64,000 nt of DNA from Melampsora larici-populina 98AG31 (lineage: Eukaryota; Basidiomycota; Pucciniomycetes; Pucciniales; Melampsoraceae), in contig NW_006768765.1 of assembly GCF_000204055.1 (NCBI RefSeq), positions 1,470,236 to 1,534,235 of the forward strand, written 5' to 3'. A program made the position numbers and the translations under genes. Position 1 is the first letter of the stretch. Each line of letters begins with the position of its first letter. A model generated the notes under the pieces. It had not been told where the DNA came from, did not search any database, and was given only the letters and a program-made list of their open reading frames with translations. Below are positions 44,630 through 54,959 of this stretch, piece by piece.

Positions 44630-46432
44630 ATGGGATCATCGCCAGCGATCGAGTCGAGCGTATATGCTAAACCCTTTCCGGACGCTCCTCCTTTATCAAT
44701 GGACAAAGATGCCGCTTACGCGACAAAACAATATGCTCATTTATTCAAAATCATCACTCCTATTGATGTGGACAAAATGGAATCGCTTTTGTCACGGCAC
44801 CCGAACAAACCTTTCGTGAATTCAGCCCTGAAAGGTCTTCGTATTGGTTTTTGGCCTTGTTCTTCTTTACCGAATTCTGAGATTGTAGAGATTCCTAATT
44901 ATATATCAAGTGAAGCTAATCAACGTCTTTTGGAAGAACAATGTCAAGAGGAAATCGATAAAGGAAGATATTCAGACGAATTTGTATTTTTGTTAGAGGG
45001 AATGAAGGTTATTCCTCTCCTGATGGTTTCCAAGAAAGACTCGAATAAAATGCGCGTTTGCTCAAATCTAAGCGCTGGACATCCGCCTCCAAATCAACTG
45101 ATCAATAAGAAAGACATCACGCCGACTTATGATACCTTGAAGAATTTTATTCCTTACCTCATTAGGATGAAGGAGGAATTTGGTGATGTAATTTTGTTTA
45201 AATCTGATGTGGAATCAGCGTTTCGAATCATTCCCCTTCACTTCCAATATCAAATGCGTCAGATTCTGAAAATCAAAGACAAGCATCGAATGGACCACAA
45301 CTTAACTTTTGGGTCATCAGCGTCTCCATACATTTGGTGTGGGGTTTTTTCATTAGTTCTTTGGATCGCGGAATTTATTTTCGAAATCAAATACATGAAC
45401 AACATGATGGACGATGTTTGGGCGGTTTGTTCAGCGAAAAACTTCGTCACCTTCAAAGATCATTGGATCCCTCTACCTCAAGCAAAACTACTTCAGTTAT
45501 TCGATTTGCTAGGGATCCCTTGGGTCTGGAAAAAACAAATTCACGGTACAGTAATTGAAATTATTGGACACGTGATCGATTCAGAGAAAATGTTGATGTA
45601 TTTAGCTCCAAATAAAAAAGAGAAATTGATTCAGCAACTTCGAGACTTTGTCGGAACTCCTACTCACGCTTTAAAACAATGGCAGGAGGTTTTAGGTTCA
45701 GCTTCTTGGGCTTGCAATTCTATGCCTTGGGGACGTTTCGCTCTACAAAGTCTCTACGAGAAAATCAGTGGGAAGGAAATTAAACGGCTTCATATCAATT
45801 TAAACAAAGAAAATCAACATGACTTACGTTGGCTGATTGATTATTTCGAGACATCAAACGGAATTCAAGTTCTTTCATCTGTTCGATGGGGGTTACACGA
45901 AGCTGACAGTGTATTTTTCACCGATGCTTGCATGTCAGGGATCGGGATCTGGGAACCTGGTCCTCGTTTGGGCCGTTATTTCATTTTGCCACCACCGGAT
46001 CGCAATATCTTTTGGGCCGAGTTGCTAGGAGTGGTTGCGGCGGTGGATATAGGAATCAGTAACGGTGGCAAGAGGATCTTCATATATACCGATTCTCATT
46101 TGGTTTTTGATCTTTTCAGCTCACACAGCCCTAACAAGATTGTCAGGCCTCTGTTTCGACATTGTGTCATGCAATTAGTAAAAGCAAATGCTGACGTAAG
46201 AGTCATGCACATTTCAAGACGTTTCAATAAGAAGGCCGACAACTTATCGAAACAAAACAACATCCTTTCAGCTGAAGATTCCATCAAACTTTGTAAAGTC
46301 ATCGACGGAGTTTCAGTTTCTTATTTTGACATTCATCCATTCCTTTCATCAGGAGGGAAAGACTCTAACCTTTCTGTTTTCAATTCTTCATTCCAATCAT
46401 GGGAAGATCAGCCAAGAAGAATGCTGTTTTAA
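44630..46432 (+). CDS. Ngaro-1 reverse transcriptase / RNase H
   Basis: 600 residues from the ATG at 44630; the frame is open from about 44505, so the true N-terminus may lie upstream or come by splicing. RT motifs: PLLMVSKKDSNKMRVCSNLS, VILFKSDVESAFRIIPLHFQ (first catalytic Asp), TFGSSASPYIWCGVF and NNMMDDVWAV, the Y-x-DD box in variant form near residue 260. RNase H motifs: VFFTDACMSGIGIW (Asp), FWAELLGVVAAVD (Glu), IFIYTDSHLVFDL (Asp) and RFNKKADNLSKQ (Asp). All blocks are intact. The next ORF, encoding the recombinase, overlaps it by 34 bases in another frame. Confidence 0.92.
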   Translation: MGSSPAIESSVYAKPFPDAPPLSMDKDAAYATKQYAHLFKIITPIDVDKMESLLSRHPNKPFVNSALKGLRIGFWPCSSLPNSEIVEIPNYISSEANQRLLEEQCQEEIDKGRYSDEFVFLLEGMKVIPLLMVSKKDSNKMRVCSNLSAGHPPPNQLINKKDITPTYDTLKNFIPYLIRMKEEFGDVILFKSDVESAFRIIPLHFQYQMRQILKIKDKHRMDHNLTFGSSASPYIWCGVFSLVLWIAEFIFEIKYMNNMMDDVWAVCSAKNFVTFKDHWIPLPQAKLLQLFDLLGIPWVWKKQIHGTVIEIIGHVIDSEKMLMYLAPNKKEKLIQQLRDFVGTPTHALKQWQEVLGSASWACNSMPWGRFALQSLYEKISGKEIKRLHINLNKENQHDLRWLIDYFETSNGIQVLSSVRWGLHEADSVFFTDACMSGIGIWEPGPRLGRYFILPPPDRNIFWAELLGVVAAVDIGISNGGKRIFIYTDSHLVFDLFSSHSPNKIVRPLFRHCVMQLVKANADVRVMHISRRFNKKADNLSKQNNILSAEDSIKLCKVIDGVSVSYFDIHPFLSSGGKDSNLSVFNSSFQSWEDQPRRMLF

Positions 46433-47418
46433 AAAATATTACTATTGAAGAAATCAAAAAGTTATCTCATCAAGATAAACGTCAATCTGTTTGTAAATCT
46501 ACTTTAATTAAATATCATTGCGGTTTTAGAAGTTTCGCAAAATTTTGTCGTCAATTTAGTCAACCTTTTATTCCCAATGTCGAACATTTATCCGATTATA
46601 TCTCTTATACAAGTCGCAAGATTTCTCCTCGTTCGGTTCAAGCATATTTAGTGGGTATCGGTCATATCTTTAATTTAAATTTTCCGTCGGTAATTTGTGA
46701 AACAAGACATCCGGATGTTCGCAAGGTGATGAAGGCTTGTTTGTTGGAATGTTCCGATCCGGTGGTCAGAAAGAATCCTCTTACGGTGGCTCATATTGAA
46801 AGTGTAGTAAAGAAATCTTCCTCTTCCTTCGACGAAAAGTTATTTCTCGCCATTTTAGCTATGGGTTTCGCGGGTTTGCATAGATTAGGGGAGCTAACTA
46901 TTCCTGATTCTGATAAGCTCTTTGACGCTAGAAAAACAATCCTTCGAAGCTCTTTTAAATTCTCTCACTGCAAAAAATTCGTCAAATATCACTTACCTTA
47001 TTCGAAATGTGACTCCAAATTTTTGGGTACCGAAGTCATGTTTAGAAATTTCGAGAACACTATAGCCTGTCCAATCAAGATTCTTAGGTCTTACCTTCGC
47101 GTTCGGGACACCAATTTTATTTCGTCAACTCCTTTGTTTGTTACTTCGAACGGCTCTCAACCGATGCGTTCGTGGTTTTTGTCACGCTTTCACACTTTTT
47201 TCGATAAAAGCTTTTCTGGTCATTCTTTACGCTCCGGCGGCGCGACGGCTTTAGCTCAAGCTGGTTACACCATGGACGATATTAAAAGCGCCGGCCGTTG
47301 GTCTTCAGACGCCTTTTTAATTTATGTTCGCGGTCATGTGGCTCTTCGTTTGCCAATGAACAAGAATAACATTATTGGTCATTCGTCGCATGTCGGGGCG
47401 AATGTTTCTTTTCCTTAA
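46399..47418 (+). CDS. Ngaro-1 tyrosine recombinase
   Basis: Integrase of the phage-lambda family that inserts the circular cDNA without target duplication. 339 residues. The catalytic set is visible: Arg in GFAGLHRLGEL (about residue 160), His and Arg in GHSLRSGGATALAQAGY (about 274-277), the second His/Trp position in IKSAGRWSSDAF, and the nucleophile Tyr in LIYVRGH (about 312). The N-terminal SAM-like core-binding region has KYHCGFRSFAKFCRQF. It overlaps the RT frame by 34 bases, so translation may need re-initiation or a subgenomic message. Confidence 0.92.
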   Translation: MGRSAKKNAVLKNITIEEIKKLSHQDKRQSVCKSTLIKYHCGFRSFAKFCRQFSQPFIPNVEHLSDYISYTSRKISPRSVQAYLVGIGHIFNLNFPSVICETRHPDVRKVMKACLLECSDPVVRKNPLTVAHIESVVKKSSSSFDEKLFLAILAMGFAGLHRLGELTIPDSDKLFDARKTILRSSFKFSHCKKFVKYHLPYSKCDSKFLGTEVMFRNFENTIACPIKILRSYLRVRDTNFISSTPLFVTSNGSQPMRSWFLSRFHTFFDKSFSGHSLRSGGATALAQAGYTMDDIKSAGRWSSDAFLIYVRGHVALRLPMNKNNIIGHSSHVGANVSFP

Positions 47419-47439
47419 TTATTGTGAGTTTTTGTCTTT

Positions 47440-47610
47440 TTCGTTTGTTTTTGGTTTATGGCTAGTACGCCTTGGTTTATGTTATACCCACGGTTTATGG
47501 CTTTTTAAGCCTTTTTTGGGTCTTAACTTCTGTTAATGGCCTTTGAAGCCTCTTTTTCGTTAATGGGTCTTTGTCCCTGGTTGCTTTTTTATGGCGTTTC
47601 ATGCCTAGTT
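47440..47610 (+). other. Hairpin array in the Ngaro-1 3' region
   Basis: Four or five short stem-loops of the form ATGGC(N5-6)GCC follow each other every 35-50 bases: GGCTAGTACGCC, GGCTTTTTAAGCC, GGCCTTTGAAGCC, GGGTCTTTGTCCC and GGCGTTTCATGCC. Each is preceded by TTTATG or TTAATG. Confidence 0.55.
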
Positions 47611-47724
47611 TGGGATTTATTTGATCATGATGTCAGAAACTAATTTTTGATTGCTTTATTTCCTTTACACTCCTCTCCTTCTTCACCACTCTTTTCATAC
47701 CCTGTGTTTATAGGCGGGTCGGAG

Positions 47725-47863
47725 AGGGTGTTGTTGTTATCATGGTCATGGCAAAAATTTACCCTAGGCATTTCAGCCTAGGATTTTTTATCCCAAACAC
47801 TGCGCTTTTCTGACTAGCGCTGTTCCTTGAGTATCATCGTAAGTTTTTACTTGATCTCATTTC
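47725..47863 (+). repeat. Ngaro-1 split repeat B1
   Basis: 139-bp repeat, apparently identical to B2, directly abutting A2. It carries the palindrome-like CCTAGGCATTTCAGCCTAGG. Confidence 0.92.
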
Positions 47864-48082
47864 TTAATGTTGGTAACGCGTTATTAACGGAATGGAATGA
47901 GAGAGAATCGGAACTTTTTACATACGACATGTCACTGACGGGTCGGGTTCTTTATCGCCTATTTTACCACTCATCGATGATGATGTCATAGGCTCTTTAC
48001 CGTTTGTCGATTCTATCCCATTGCGTTCACTCTCGTCGATTCTTATCGCCTCAAGAGCTATTCTACGCGTATTCTTTCGCGT
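47864..48082 (+). repeat. Ngaro-1 split repeat A2
   Basis: 219-bp copy of A1, abutting B1. Confidence 0.92.
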
Positions 48083-48423
48083 CCCACCCACCCGGTTTCC
48101 CTTTTTTCTTCTCTTTCCTCTTTCTTTTTTCTTTCTTTATTTTTCTTTTTTCAAGCTGTTTATTTATGTTTTGCGGGTTTCTATTTAAAAATTATGTAGC
48201 GTCTGCTTTCTTCTTACGTATTCCTGTTGTAGTTCAGGTGTTATGATTTCCTTTTATATTGTGGTTTTGTTAAACATTTCTTTTATTTTTTCTTCTTATT
48301 GTTCAGATGGTTACGTTGGTTTATGTCAAAGCGTCAGTATTATTATTAGCCAGATTTAGCTTTTTTCACCATTTTTCTCTATGTTATCATTTTCTCTGTT
48401 TATGTGTCCGCTAGCCACCCCGT

Positions 48424-48562
48424 AGGGTGTTGTTGTTATCATGGTCATGGCAAAAATTTACCCTAGGCATTTCAGCCTAGGATTTTTTATCCCAAACACT
48501 GCGCTTTTCTGACTAGCGCTGTTCCTTGAGTATCATCGTAAGTTTTTACTTGATCTCATTTC
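48424..48562 (+). repeat. Ngaro-1 split repeat B2
   Basis: 139-bp copy of B1 forming the right end of the element. Confidence 0.92.
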
Positions 48563-48568
48563 ACTTAC

Positions 48569-49171
48569 TTTATCAGCGAGAATCGGCGCCCAGACTGCAT
48601 CAGGTAGGTCAATGCAACCGTCCTTCCATCCGGCACCACTGAGGCCATTAAGGTGTTTGTAATCGGTGTAGAGTTTCGATAACTGTAAAAGAGTGACATT
48701 AATAAAAAACAAGAAAGAAAGAAAGATGAAAGCAATAAAAAAAGGAATACTTACAGCATACCAGTGAGTCTTACAAGCCTTCACGGTTTTAAGTCCACTA
48801 ACAGTAACTAAGTTGGTACCAGGAATTTTCTTTCTTTCAGTTCCTTTGAGTTTAGTTTTGACTTCAGTCCAAGTTGCACCTTTGAACCCATGCGCCGTAG
48901 TAGCGTTTTGAGGTCCAATCGCTCCGTTGGCAGGCTGACGTTCAGCAGTCAGGGCCTCGATGAAAATGGCATTGTCATCATCGTCCCATTGGGCCTTGGT
49001 CTTGTCTACAGGGGTCTCGGCAATTGGAGGATTTGAAGCAGTTGGTTGATTTGGAGTAGCTGACACGTTCGAGGTAGGTGGTTGTAAGCTAGGTGACTGA
49101 GGTCCTTTTGGAGACCGGACTGCTCTGGGAGCTCGCGGTCGTTTGGCTTTGGGTTTGTCGGTGGTAGACAT
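48569..49171 (-). pseudogene. Myb/SANT-like DNA-binding protein of Harbinger, 3'-truncated
   Basis: Partner protein that guides Harbinger transposase to DNA. Exon 1 (49171-48755) starts MSTTDKPKAKRPRAPRAVRS, a basic Pro-rich tail, then a Pro/Ser/Asn linker and the Myb/SANT-like domain: TKAQWDDDDNAIFIEALTAE, GFKGATWTEVKTKLKGTER and KACKTHWYA. Exon 2 (48682-48569) reads LSKLYTDYKHLNGLSGAGWK and AVWAPILADK, ending at a GTAAGT donor. Six bases later the Ngaro-1 element begins, so the next intron is interrupted and downstream exons are not visible. An in-frame ORF start further upstream (49387) would add an AT-rich, hydrophobic stretch and is unlikely. Confidence 0.75.
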
Positions 49172-49855
49172 AGCAAAGTTGAAACAAACAAAGATAAAAC
49201 AACGACAATGATGAAGATGGCTTTTAAAAGACGAGGGTGGAAAAGACGACGATAAGAGGAAAAAATTAAAAGACAACAATAGCAATAATAGCTTTTGAAA
49301 GACGAGGATGGAAACGACGAAGATGATAGCTTTTAAAAGACGATGAAAGAGCTGATAAAAGACAGCGAAAGATGAAAAAGGAGTCAATCATATAAAAATA
49401 AAAGGACTACTATATAGAGGAAGCTGAGCAAAGGAGTTAATCATGTAAAAAGAAAGGACTACGATAGCAGAGGTGAAGGTGTGATCGAAAAGAAAGGACT
49501 ATGTTATAGAGGAAGCTGAGCAAAGGGGAAGGTGTGATCGAAAAGAAAGGGAAGGGCATGGGTCAAGAGAGAGGGTGAGAGAGAGAGGGTGATTTCAATT
49601 GATGGAGATTGGAGATGATTGATGGATGAGGTGAAGGGCCAAAAAGTTTTTTGGGTTGAAAAACAGCCTCAAGGCTGTTTTTCGATTTTGACATTTTTTG
49701 ATCAAATACAGTTTTTGTATTTGGGTCAATGAAAGTTGCCGAACGCCGGAGTTTTTGACCAAATCCAAAAACTCTGTTTGGCCAAACAGAGTTTTTGGCT
49801 TTGGTGGGGTTTTTGGCCAAAAACCGTTTTTGGTTTCCAGCCGAACGGGCCCTTA

Positions 49856-52313
49856 GTCAAGAATGAAGGTCTATTTTTAGGACCCAATGATTTGAGACAA
49901 CCTTTGGTCTTGCTCATTTGAGCAGGGAGTTTGTGTTTGAGGTGTCTTTTCAAGATATGTGCAAGACTTTCTTCTGTACTTGTCTGCTGTGCTTGCCCAT
50001 GGGAAAGTACTCCTTGTCTCAGCAATGCTAAAGGAAGTCTGATTGAGCTCAAGATGTGCTGAGGTGTATTTTCAAAAGATGCATATTTTGTCTGGCAAGA
50101 TCCCAAAAGGTGCTCTTGATTTCTTTCCCTGGAGGCAAGTGTGATGGGAGTCTCATGGTATGTTCTTGCATCTGTTCTTTTCATCCAAACTTATTGAGAC
50201 TGACTTAGCTCAGTGAGCAAAGGCTGTCTCATCTTTGTGTTGATCTTACATGGCTCAGTCAAGATTGAGAAGGTGATGCACTGTGGGGACACTTTGACCT
50301 GAAGCAAGTAGGCAGCCAATAGCCCCCCAGGAGGCATCAAAATTCAGGCTTCAGGCAGTCCTGGGATCAAACAGGGGTGGCAAAATAAGGCCTGCCCAGG
50401 GAAGCTGGAGGTCTACCACATGGCAAGTCTTGGGTCAGAAACCAACCCAATATTTTTAAGACCAGCGAGGACCAACTTCTTACCCAAAGTTCCCTGTGGT
50501 GTAGTCAATGTGTAGTGTCCTTATACACCACAGGGGGGTTCTGGGTTGTAAATGGTCCTTATAAAGGACGGTTTGTATCTACTGCATGTAGGCAGCTTCA
50601 GAACACAATAAGGTCAGACCACACCCATAAGGAAACTTCTGGTGTTCTTGGAAAACCCTTGTGGAAATCTCCAGAACCATATTTGTATACCCTAAATATC
50701 CAATGGTCATGTTGAGCAGATGGTTCATTGCTCACAAAGAACTTTGTAATGAATCTTTCATATTGTTTCCTCCAGTTCTTTTTCCTTGATTGATATTGTC
50801 ATTAGATGTCATGAACTGTTTTAGTGGTCTATGATTGGTAGTATCAAGAAGCATAAAACATTGGACTGGTTACTTACAAAGTGCCTAAATAATAACTAAA
50901 CAAGTCAGAGGATTCGTCAAGATCCACCACCTGAATGTCATAGCAAGTGAGTGAAGTTTGACCCACCCAAGCCCTGGCTAAATTTACCTTGCAATGGCAA
51001 TTTGGAACCTGATTGTGATTCAACCCAACCATGTCTCTTGCATTCTTATTCAAGCTTGTTGCCTGTATCAATCACAACTTGAATAAGACTTACTCTGATT
51101 TGAGCCTGACATCACTTTCCAATTCCAATTTGAACTTGGTGTCTGACCCACATGACTCAGATCTATAATCTCATTCAGACTCAAATATAGCTCACAATTT
51201 CACTTTGCCTCACATTCACAATTCCAAACTTCCTACCAACTTTGCCAAGAGGATTCACCAAAAGATGCAAGTGGAGCGCGGCTTGCGGCAAGGATCTGTT
51301 CCAATGCATCTCACATCATCCTTCATTGTCATCTCCCATTTAATCATTGATGATTAAATTCTCCTCATCCTTCAATATTGGACAATGTGTAAGTGCACAA
51401 GACAATCACTGAGTGGCTTGCTAATCCACCAGTCACAAAAGCAATCCTTTTCAATCTTCAATCCTTTTCTTGACTAAATCATCAACTGACTCAATTATGT
51501 TCTTCTTCATCTTCTCTTTAAGTTTCACCAAATAAATGAGCTCACTATGTGAACACTGAGATCTTGCCAAACTACAAACAATATCCAAACACAATCTTGG
51601 TCCCAACGTCTAACAAATGGAGTCACCAAATGGGATTGTATGTTCAAGAGTACAAGAGGTGTTTGTATTACAATGGGCATGAGCAGGGCAATGTTGTGAT
51701 TTATTGAGAGAAGTATGTCAACAGAATTATCAGAATATGTAGACACAAGAAGAATTATGATGGAGAAAGGATGGACCAGATAATATGCACAGAGCTTGAA
51801 ATTAGTGCCTGCAAGATCATTTGTGTCTATCATGAAAAATCAACAATTTATACAAATGAGCAACCACAATTGGCTTGGATGGCTGACATAAGGACTGTGC
51901 ACTCATACTAAAAAGTGTTGGTAAGTTAATTCACATATCAGGCTTCATCTACCTCTCAACTGGTCAACTCATTATACCAGCCAACACAGACTCAAGCCTG
52001 CCTTTTAAGGATGCTTCAGTCACAATTTGTCCAGGTGTTAGCAGAAAAGGGTGGTGGGACTGCAATCAACACATTGACCAAATTTTAACTTGAGTGATTC
52101 TAAGTTTTAACCACAATCACCCACAGTCCATAGCTTGATTTATCTTTGATTGCTCAGCAACACATGAGTTGTTTGCCCCAGAATCAGATGCCCTTTGACT
52201 ATCAAAGATGAATTTCAGGCCAGGAGGATCAAAGCCTAAACTTTTGAGACACCACAATTCCTTCTGACAAACCAAAAATCTCAGCCAAACTTTGTCATGG
52301 ACAAGTTCAATAA
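49856..52313. other. No gene seen; AT-rich, hairpin near 50.5 kb
   Basis: ORFs in this stretch look non-coding. At about 50462-50566 an inverted repeat of about 40 bases per arm centres on CCCTGTGGTGTA/TACACCACAGGG and may be a small fold-back or MITE. The rest shows nothing I can support. Confidence 0.4.
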
Positions 52314-52620
52314 ATGAATTTTCCATCCAATTACGTTGATCCAACTCCAATAAAACAGTTGAAAGGTGGTAAATTAGTTGAGAAAGAAGATCTTGATGGT
52401 AAGCCTAAAGGAATAAGCCATGTCCTTCTTGAGCGTGGCTTGTGGGATCATCACAACAAAACATGGGCTTTGAAAGGTGAAAGAGAAATCAGCTAAGGAG
52501 TGCAAGAAGACTGGACATGCCAAGGATAGAATTGCCTGGGCTGAACCCGTACTTAAACACACTAAGGTCCCTCTAGTTGAACAAGATCAACCAGATCCTC
52601 AGGATGCTTTACCAGGAGTT
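52314..52620 (+). pseudogene. DDE transposase relic, 5' piece
   Basis: Reads PTPIKQLKGGKLVEKEDLDG, KGISHVLLERGLWDHHNKTW and, after a frame change near 52480, SAKECKKTGHAKDRIAW and DPQDALPGV. This matches the layout of a transposase-like family common in basidiomycetes, with a GLW block before a GCC-x-ALSxQ block and a KFHCELNPIE motif. The reading frame continues across the Ngaro-2 insertion at 61005. I cannot name the superfamily safely. It is dead: frameshifted and split by 8.4 kb. Confidence 0.55.
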
Positions 52621-52885
52621 CCACTCATTTACTCAACGGAGTCTTATGAGTTGTGCAGTCTAAAAGTAATCTAACTTTTAGATGTTATCAATTTCTTTTC
52701 TCATTCATGTCACGATAAATGTATCCTACTATCTGTATCATACATAGTCTACAAGTCTTAGGTATCATCCTATTCAAACCTAAAGTCTTCGTTCATGAAT
52801 CCTCTAGGCTTCTTGGGGGGGGGCCCCCGCCTAGAATAGGCAGGGGGAGGTAGGACCACCTAGAACCGTAGATGAGAGAGCGCTT
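52621..52885 (-). repeat. Ngaro-2 split repeat B2
   Basis: 265 bp, matching 54960-55224 with one substitution seen. It contains a G9C5 tract flanked by CCTCTAGG and CCTAGAATAGG. Confidence 0.9.
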
Positions 52886-53051
52886 AATGGCTGGGTTAGG
52901 CACTCTCTCTGCTACACCACATACCCAAACTCCCTTCTCACTTACGCTTACTCAACTTATCCATACATGTCGTCCCGCACGGATTGACCATTACCCCTGA
53001 AAGCTCTTTATAACGTCACCTCTTTGCTCAAACTATCGGGTGGTGGGTGGG

Positions 53052-53207
53052 TTCGAAAAAGGAAAGATTAAGCGAAAAGGCTTAACCGTGAGATAAGAGT
53101 GAGAAGATTTTCTGGATGTTGGTGTGGGAATTTCGGCTATGGTAAATTAACACGTGAAGGAAAATTTTGTGTAGGAAATTTTTCTTTGCCTTGCAAAAAC
53201 TTCACGT
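53052..53207 (-). repeat. Ngaro-2 split repeat A2, distal part
   Basis: Matches 60730-60885 with three differences, all CpG-type transitions. It is separated from the rest of A2 by the solo LTR. Confidence 0.88.
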
Positions 53208-54836
53208 TGTGGTGATCAATTTATGGGATCAATTAAAAAATTCACAATTACCAGTTTACCAGTTTATTAGCAGGATTCAGCAGGAAAGAAAATTCGAAAT
53301 GGAGGTTTTTGATCAATTGAAGCTCTTGTAGGCTTATGTATTGGTCATTAGGTCAACATTACATCATTTTATTTCACATTATATATTAAGATCATTATAG
53401 TTTACTTACAAATTTATTACAAAAAGAAAGAAAGAAAAACATAAGAAAAATTCGAAATTATAGGTATAAAGGTTGGAAAATGGTTTTTAGGGTAGTAATA
53501 TTAGAGTTATGGGTATTATGAGGTTAGAATATGAAAGAACAACATTATATGATACTATGACAATTTTAATCTTCAAGGTTGATAAGTAGAAACAGAAGTT
53601 ATTAGGAAAAAAGCACTTTTTCGAAGTTGGTAAATAAGAGGTACACGTGTAGTTTGGTTGTGTAATAGTGGTAGTGATGGAATTTAAGGTTGCCAAGAGG
53701 ATTTTCCGGGATTTTTAAGGCTATAGATGATGATGTCATATTACATGAGCAAGAAAAAGATAGTAGTAGCTGTGAAAAGTGAAGAAAATGGGTGAAATTC
53801 GTGGAAAATGGAGGTTTTCAGCTAATTACATATGTCAAATGACGTCAGAATAGGTTGGTAGATGGCTCATTCAACGCAGAAGAGTGGATTACATAATGTA
53901 CAAACTTTAAATCATTAGTAACGGAGGTGTGTGTAAAAATTTATAAGGCAAATAAAGAATTGGTGTGAATCTCAAATTTACAGTCACAAGTCATATGTAA
54001 CACTAAAAACCTTAACTTCACAACTCAATATCTTACTCATCACTCATCAGAAGTAGGTCATGTAGGTGTCAGAAATGATCAGTAACACGTGGGCTACAAG
54101 ATGCACTTTAGTAATCAAAAATTGGAGCACATCTGAAAAAATTCGTAATCTCAAAAATTGGTTTTCAGCTAGTTTACAAGGAAAAAATCACCTGTATTCA
54201 TCATAAGAAGTGCTGTACATCATATTATTGCGTCATTGATCACTTTTAGCTGTGAAAATTACATCATTTATTAGTAACAAAACCATTACATTGCGTCATC
54301 ATAGGGTTTTTAGGGAATTTTGGGCGGATTCGATTGGTTTTGAGGCTGTTGACCATTGTAAAAGTTCTAGTACATTGTTATATATACTTTGAGAGGGTTT
54401 TGGGACTGTTGTTCCCCTTTTTTTTCTTTATCATTTACACCATTATTATTTTGTTTATCATCATAAACTTATTTTAATAGTACCTGTTCACTTAAATACG
54501 CCCTTTATTACAGTTATAAAGAGAAATTTACTTTAGTTTTATAGTCATAAAGACTTATTGGGAATAATATCAATCAGATATTGCTTATTTTTTTTCAGTT
54601 ATCAATTGGGAATAACACTATAGCAGTGTTGATAGTAATACAAAGTGTGCTTTTGAAGTTAAAATTACGTGTGAAGTTATATTTCTCTGGTGCCTTATCA
54701 GTACTCAATACAACAGAGCTCTTTCTGATTGTGTTGTTTTAGAAGAGCAGTCCTTAGACAACTTCTACTAGTCATTTTATTAGTAGATTATCCTCTTCCA
54801 GCTCTGTATAACCCTTGTTGGGTTATAAGTTCTACA
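53208..54836. mobile_element. Solo LTR, 1629 bp
   Basis: It starts TGTGGTGATC and ends TTATAAGTTCTACA, that is TG...CA, and is flanked by ACGT on both sides (53204-53207 and 54837-54840). The uninterrupted copy at 60882-60886 has a single ACGT, so the insertion and its 4-bp duplication can be read directly. There is no primer-binding site, polypurine tract or gene inside; TTATATATAC near 54379 could be its TATA box. It is what remains after recombination between the LTRs of a retrotransposon. The orientation is uncertain. Confidence 0.85.
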
Positions 54837-54959
54837 ACGTGTATACCGGGAGAAACCTACCCTCAATACCCGGCTATGTTCTCCTCTGCCCATAGTCCAA
54901 CCCCGCCTCACATCGTGGAAACAGACGGTACCGTCGTGCCTTTGGGTACCGTCAACCAT
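54837..54959 (-). repeat. Ngaro-2 split repeat A2, proximal part
   Basis: Matches 60882-61004 with one difference (CA versus CG), and abuts B1. Confidence 0.88.

Larger units (their letters stand above)
42385..48562 (+). mobile_element. Ngaro retrotransposon 1, complete, 6178 bp
   Basis: Tyrosine-recombinase retroelement with split direct repeats in the order A1 - ORFs - B1 A2 - B2. A1 (42385-42603) and A2 (47864-48082) are 219 bp; B1 (47725-47863) and B2 (48424-48562) are 139 bp. I saw no difference between the copies of either pair. A spacer of about 340 bases separates A2 from B2. It encodes Gag, reverse transcriptase/RNase H and a tyrosine recombinase. There are no flanking target duplications, as expected for this group. 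It is inserted just after a GTAAGT splice donor of the Harbinger Myb-like gene. Confidence 0.9.
31636..49852. mobile_element. PIF/Harbinger element bracket, 18.2 kb with nested insertions
   Basis: GGGCCCGTTCGGCTG at 31636-31650 and its perfect inverse CAGCCGAACGGGCCC at 49838-49852 are flanked by TTA on both sides (31633-31635 and 49853-49855), the 3-bp target duplication of PIF/Harbinger. Just inside each end is a near-perfect hairpin (31698-31724 and about 49764-49796). The left part holds the Harbinger transposase and the right part a Myb/SANT-like gene, the usual partner. Everything between about 33.6 and 48.56 kb is later insertions. The bracket crosses the N gap, so the two ends could belong to two related elements joined by scaffolding. 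Confidence 0.6.

Noticed and set aside
44630..47418. DIRS or Crypton instead of Ngaro
   Set aside because: A Crypton lacks reverse transcriptase; DIRS has inverted terminal repeats and usually a methyltransferase domain, whereas here the repeats are split direct repeats and no methyltransferase text was seen.
48004..48246. ORF starting in Ngaro-1 repeat A2
   Set aside because: It runs from the repeat into T-rich spacer and has no homologous frame use in A1.
53208..54836. Intron or host gene in the AT-rich insertion
   Set aside because: TG...CA ends, ACGT duplications and the empty sister copy show it is a solo LTR.
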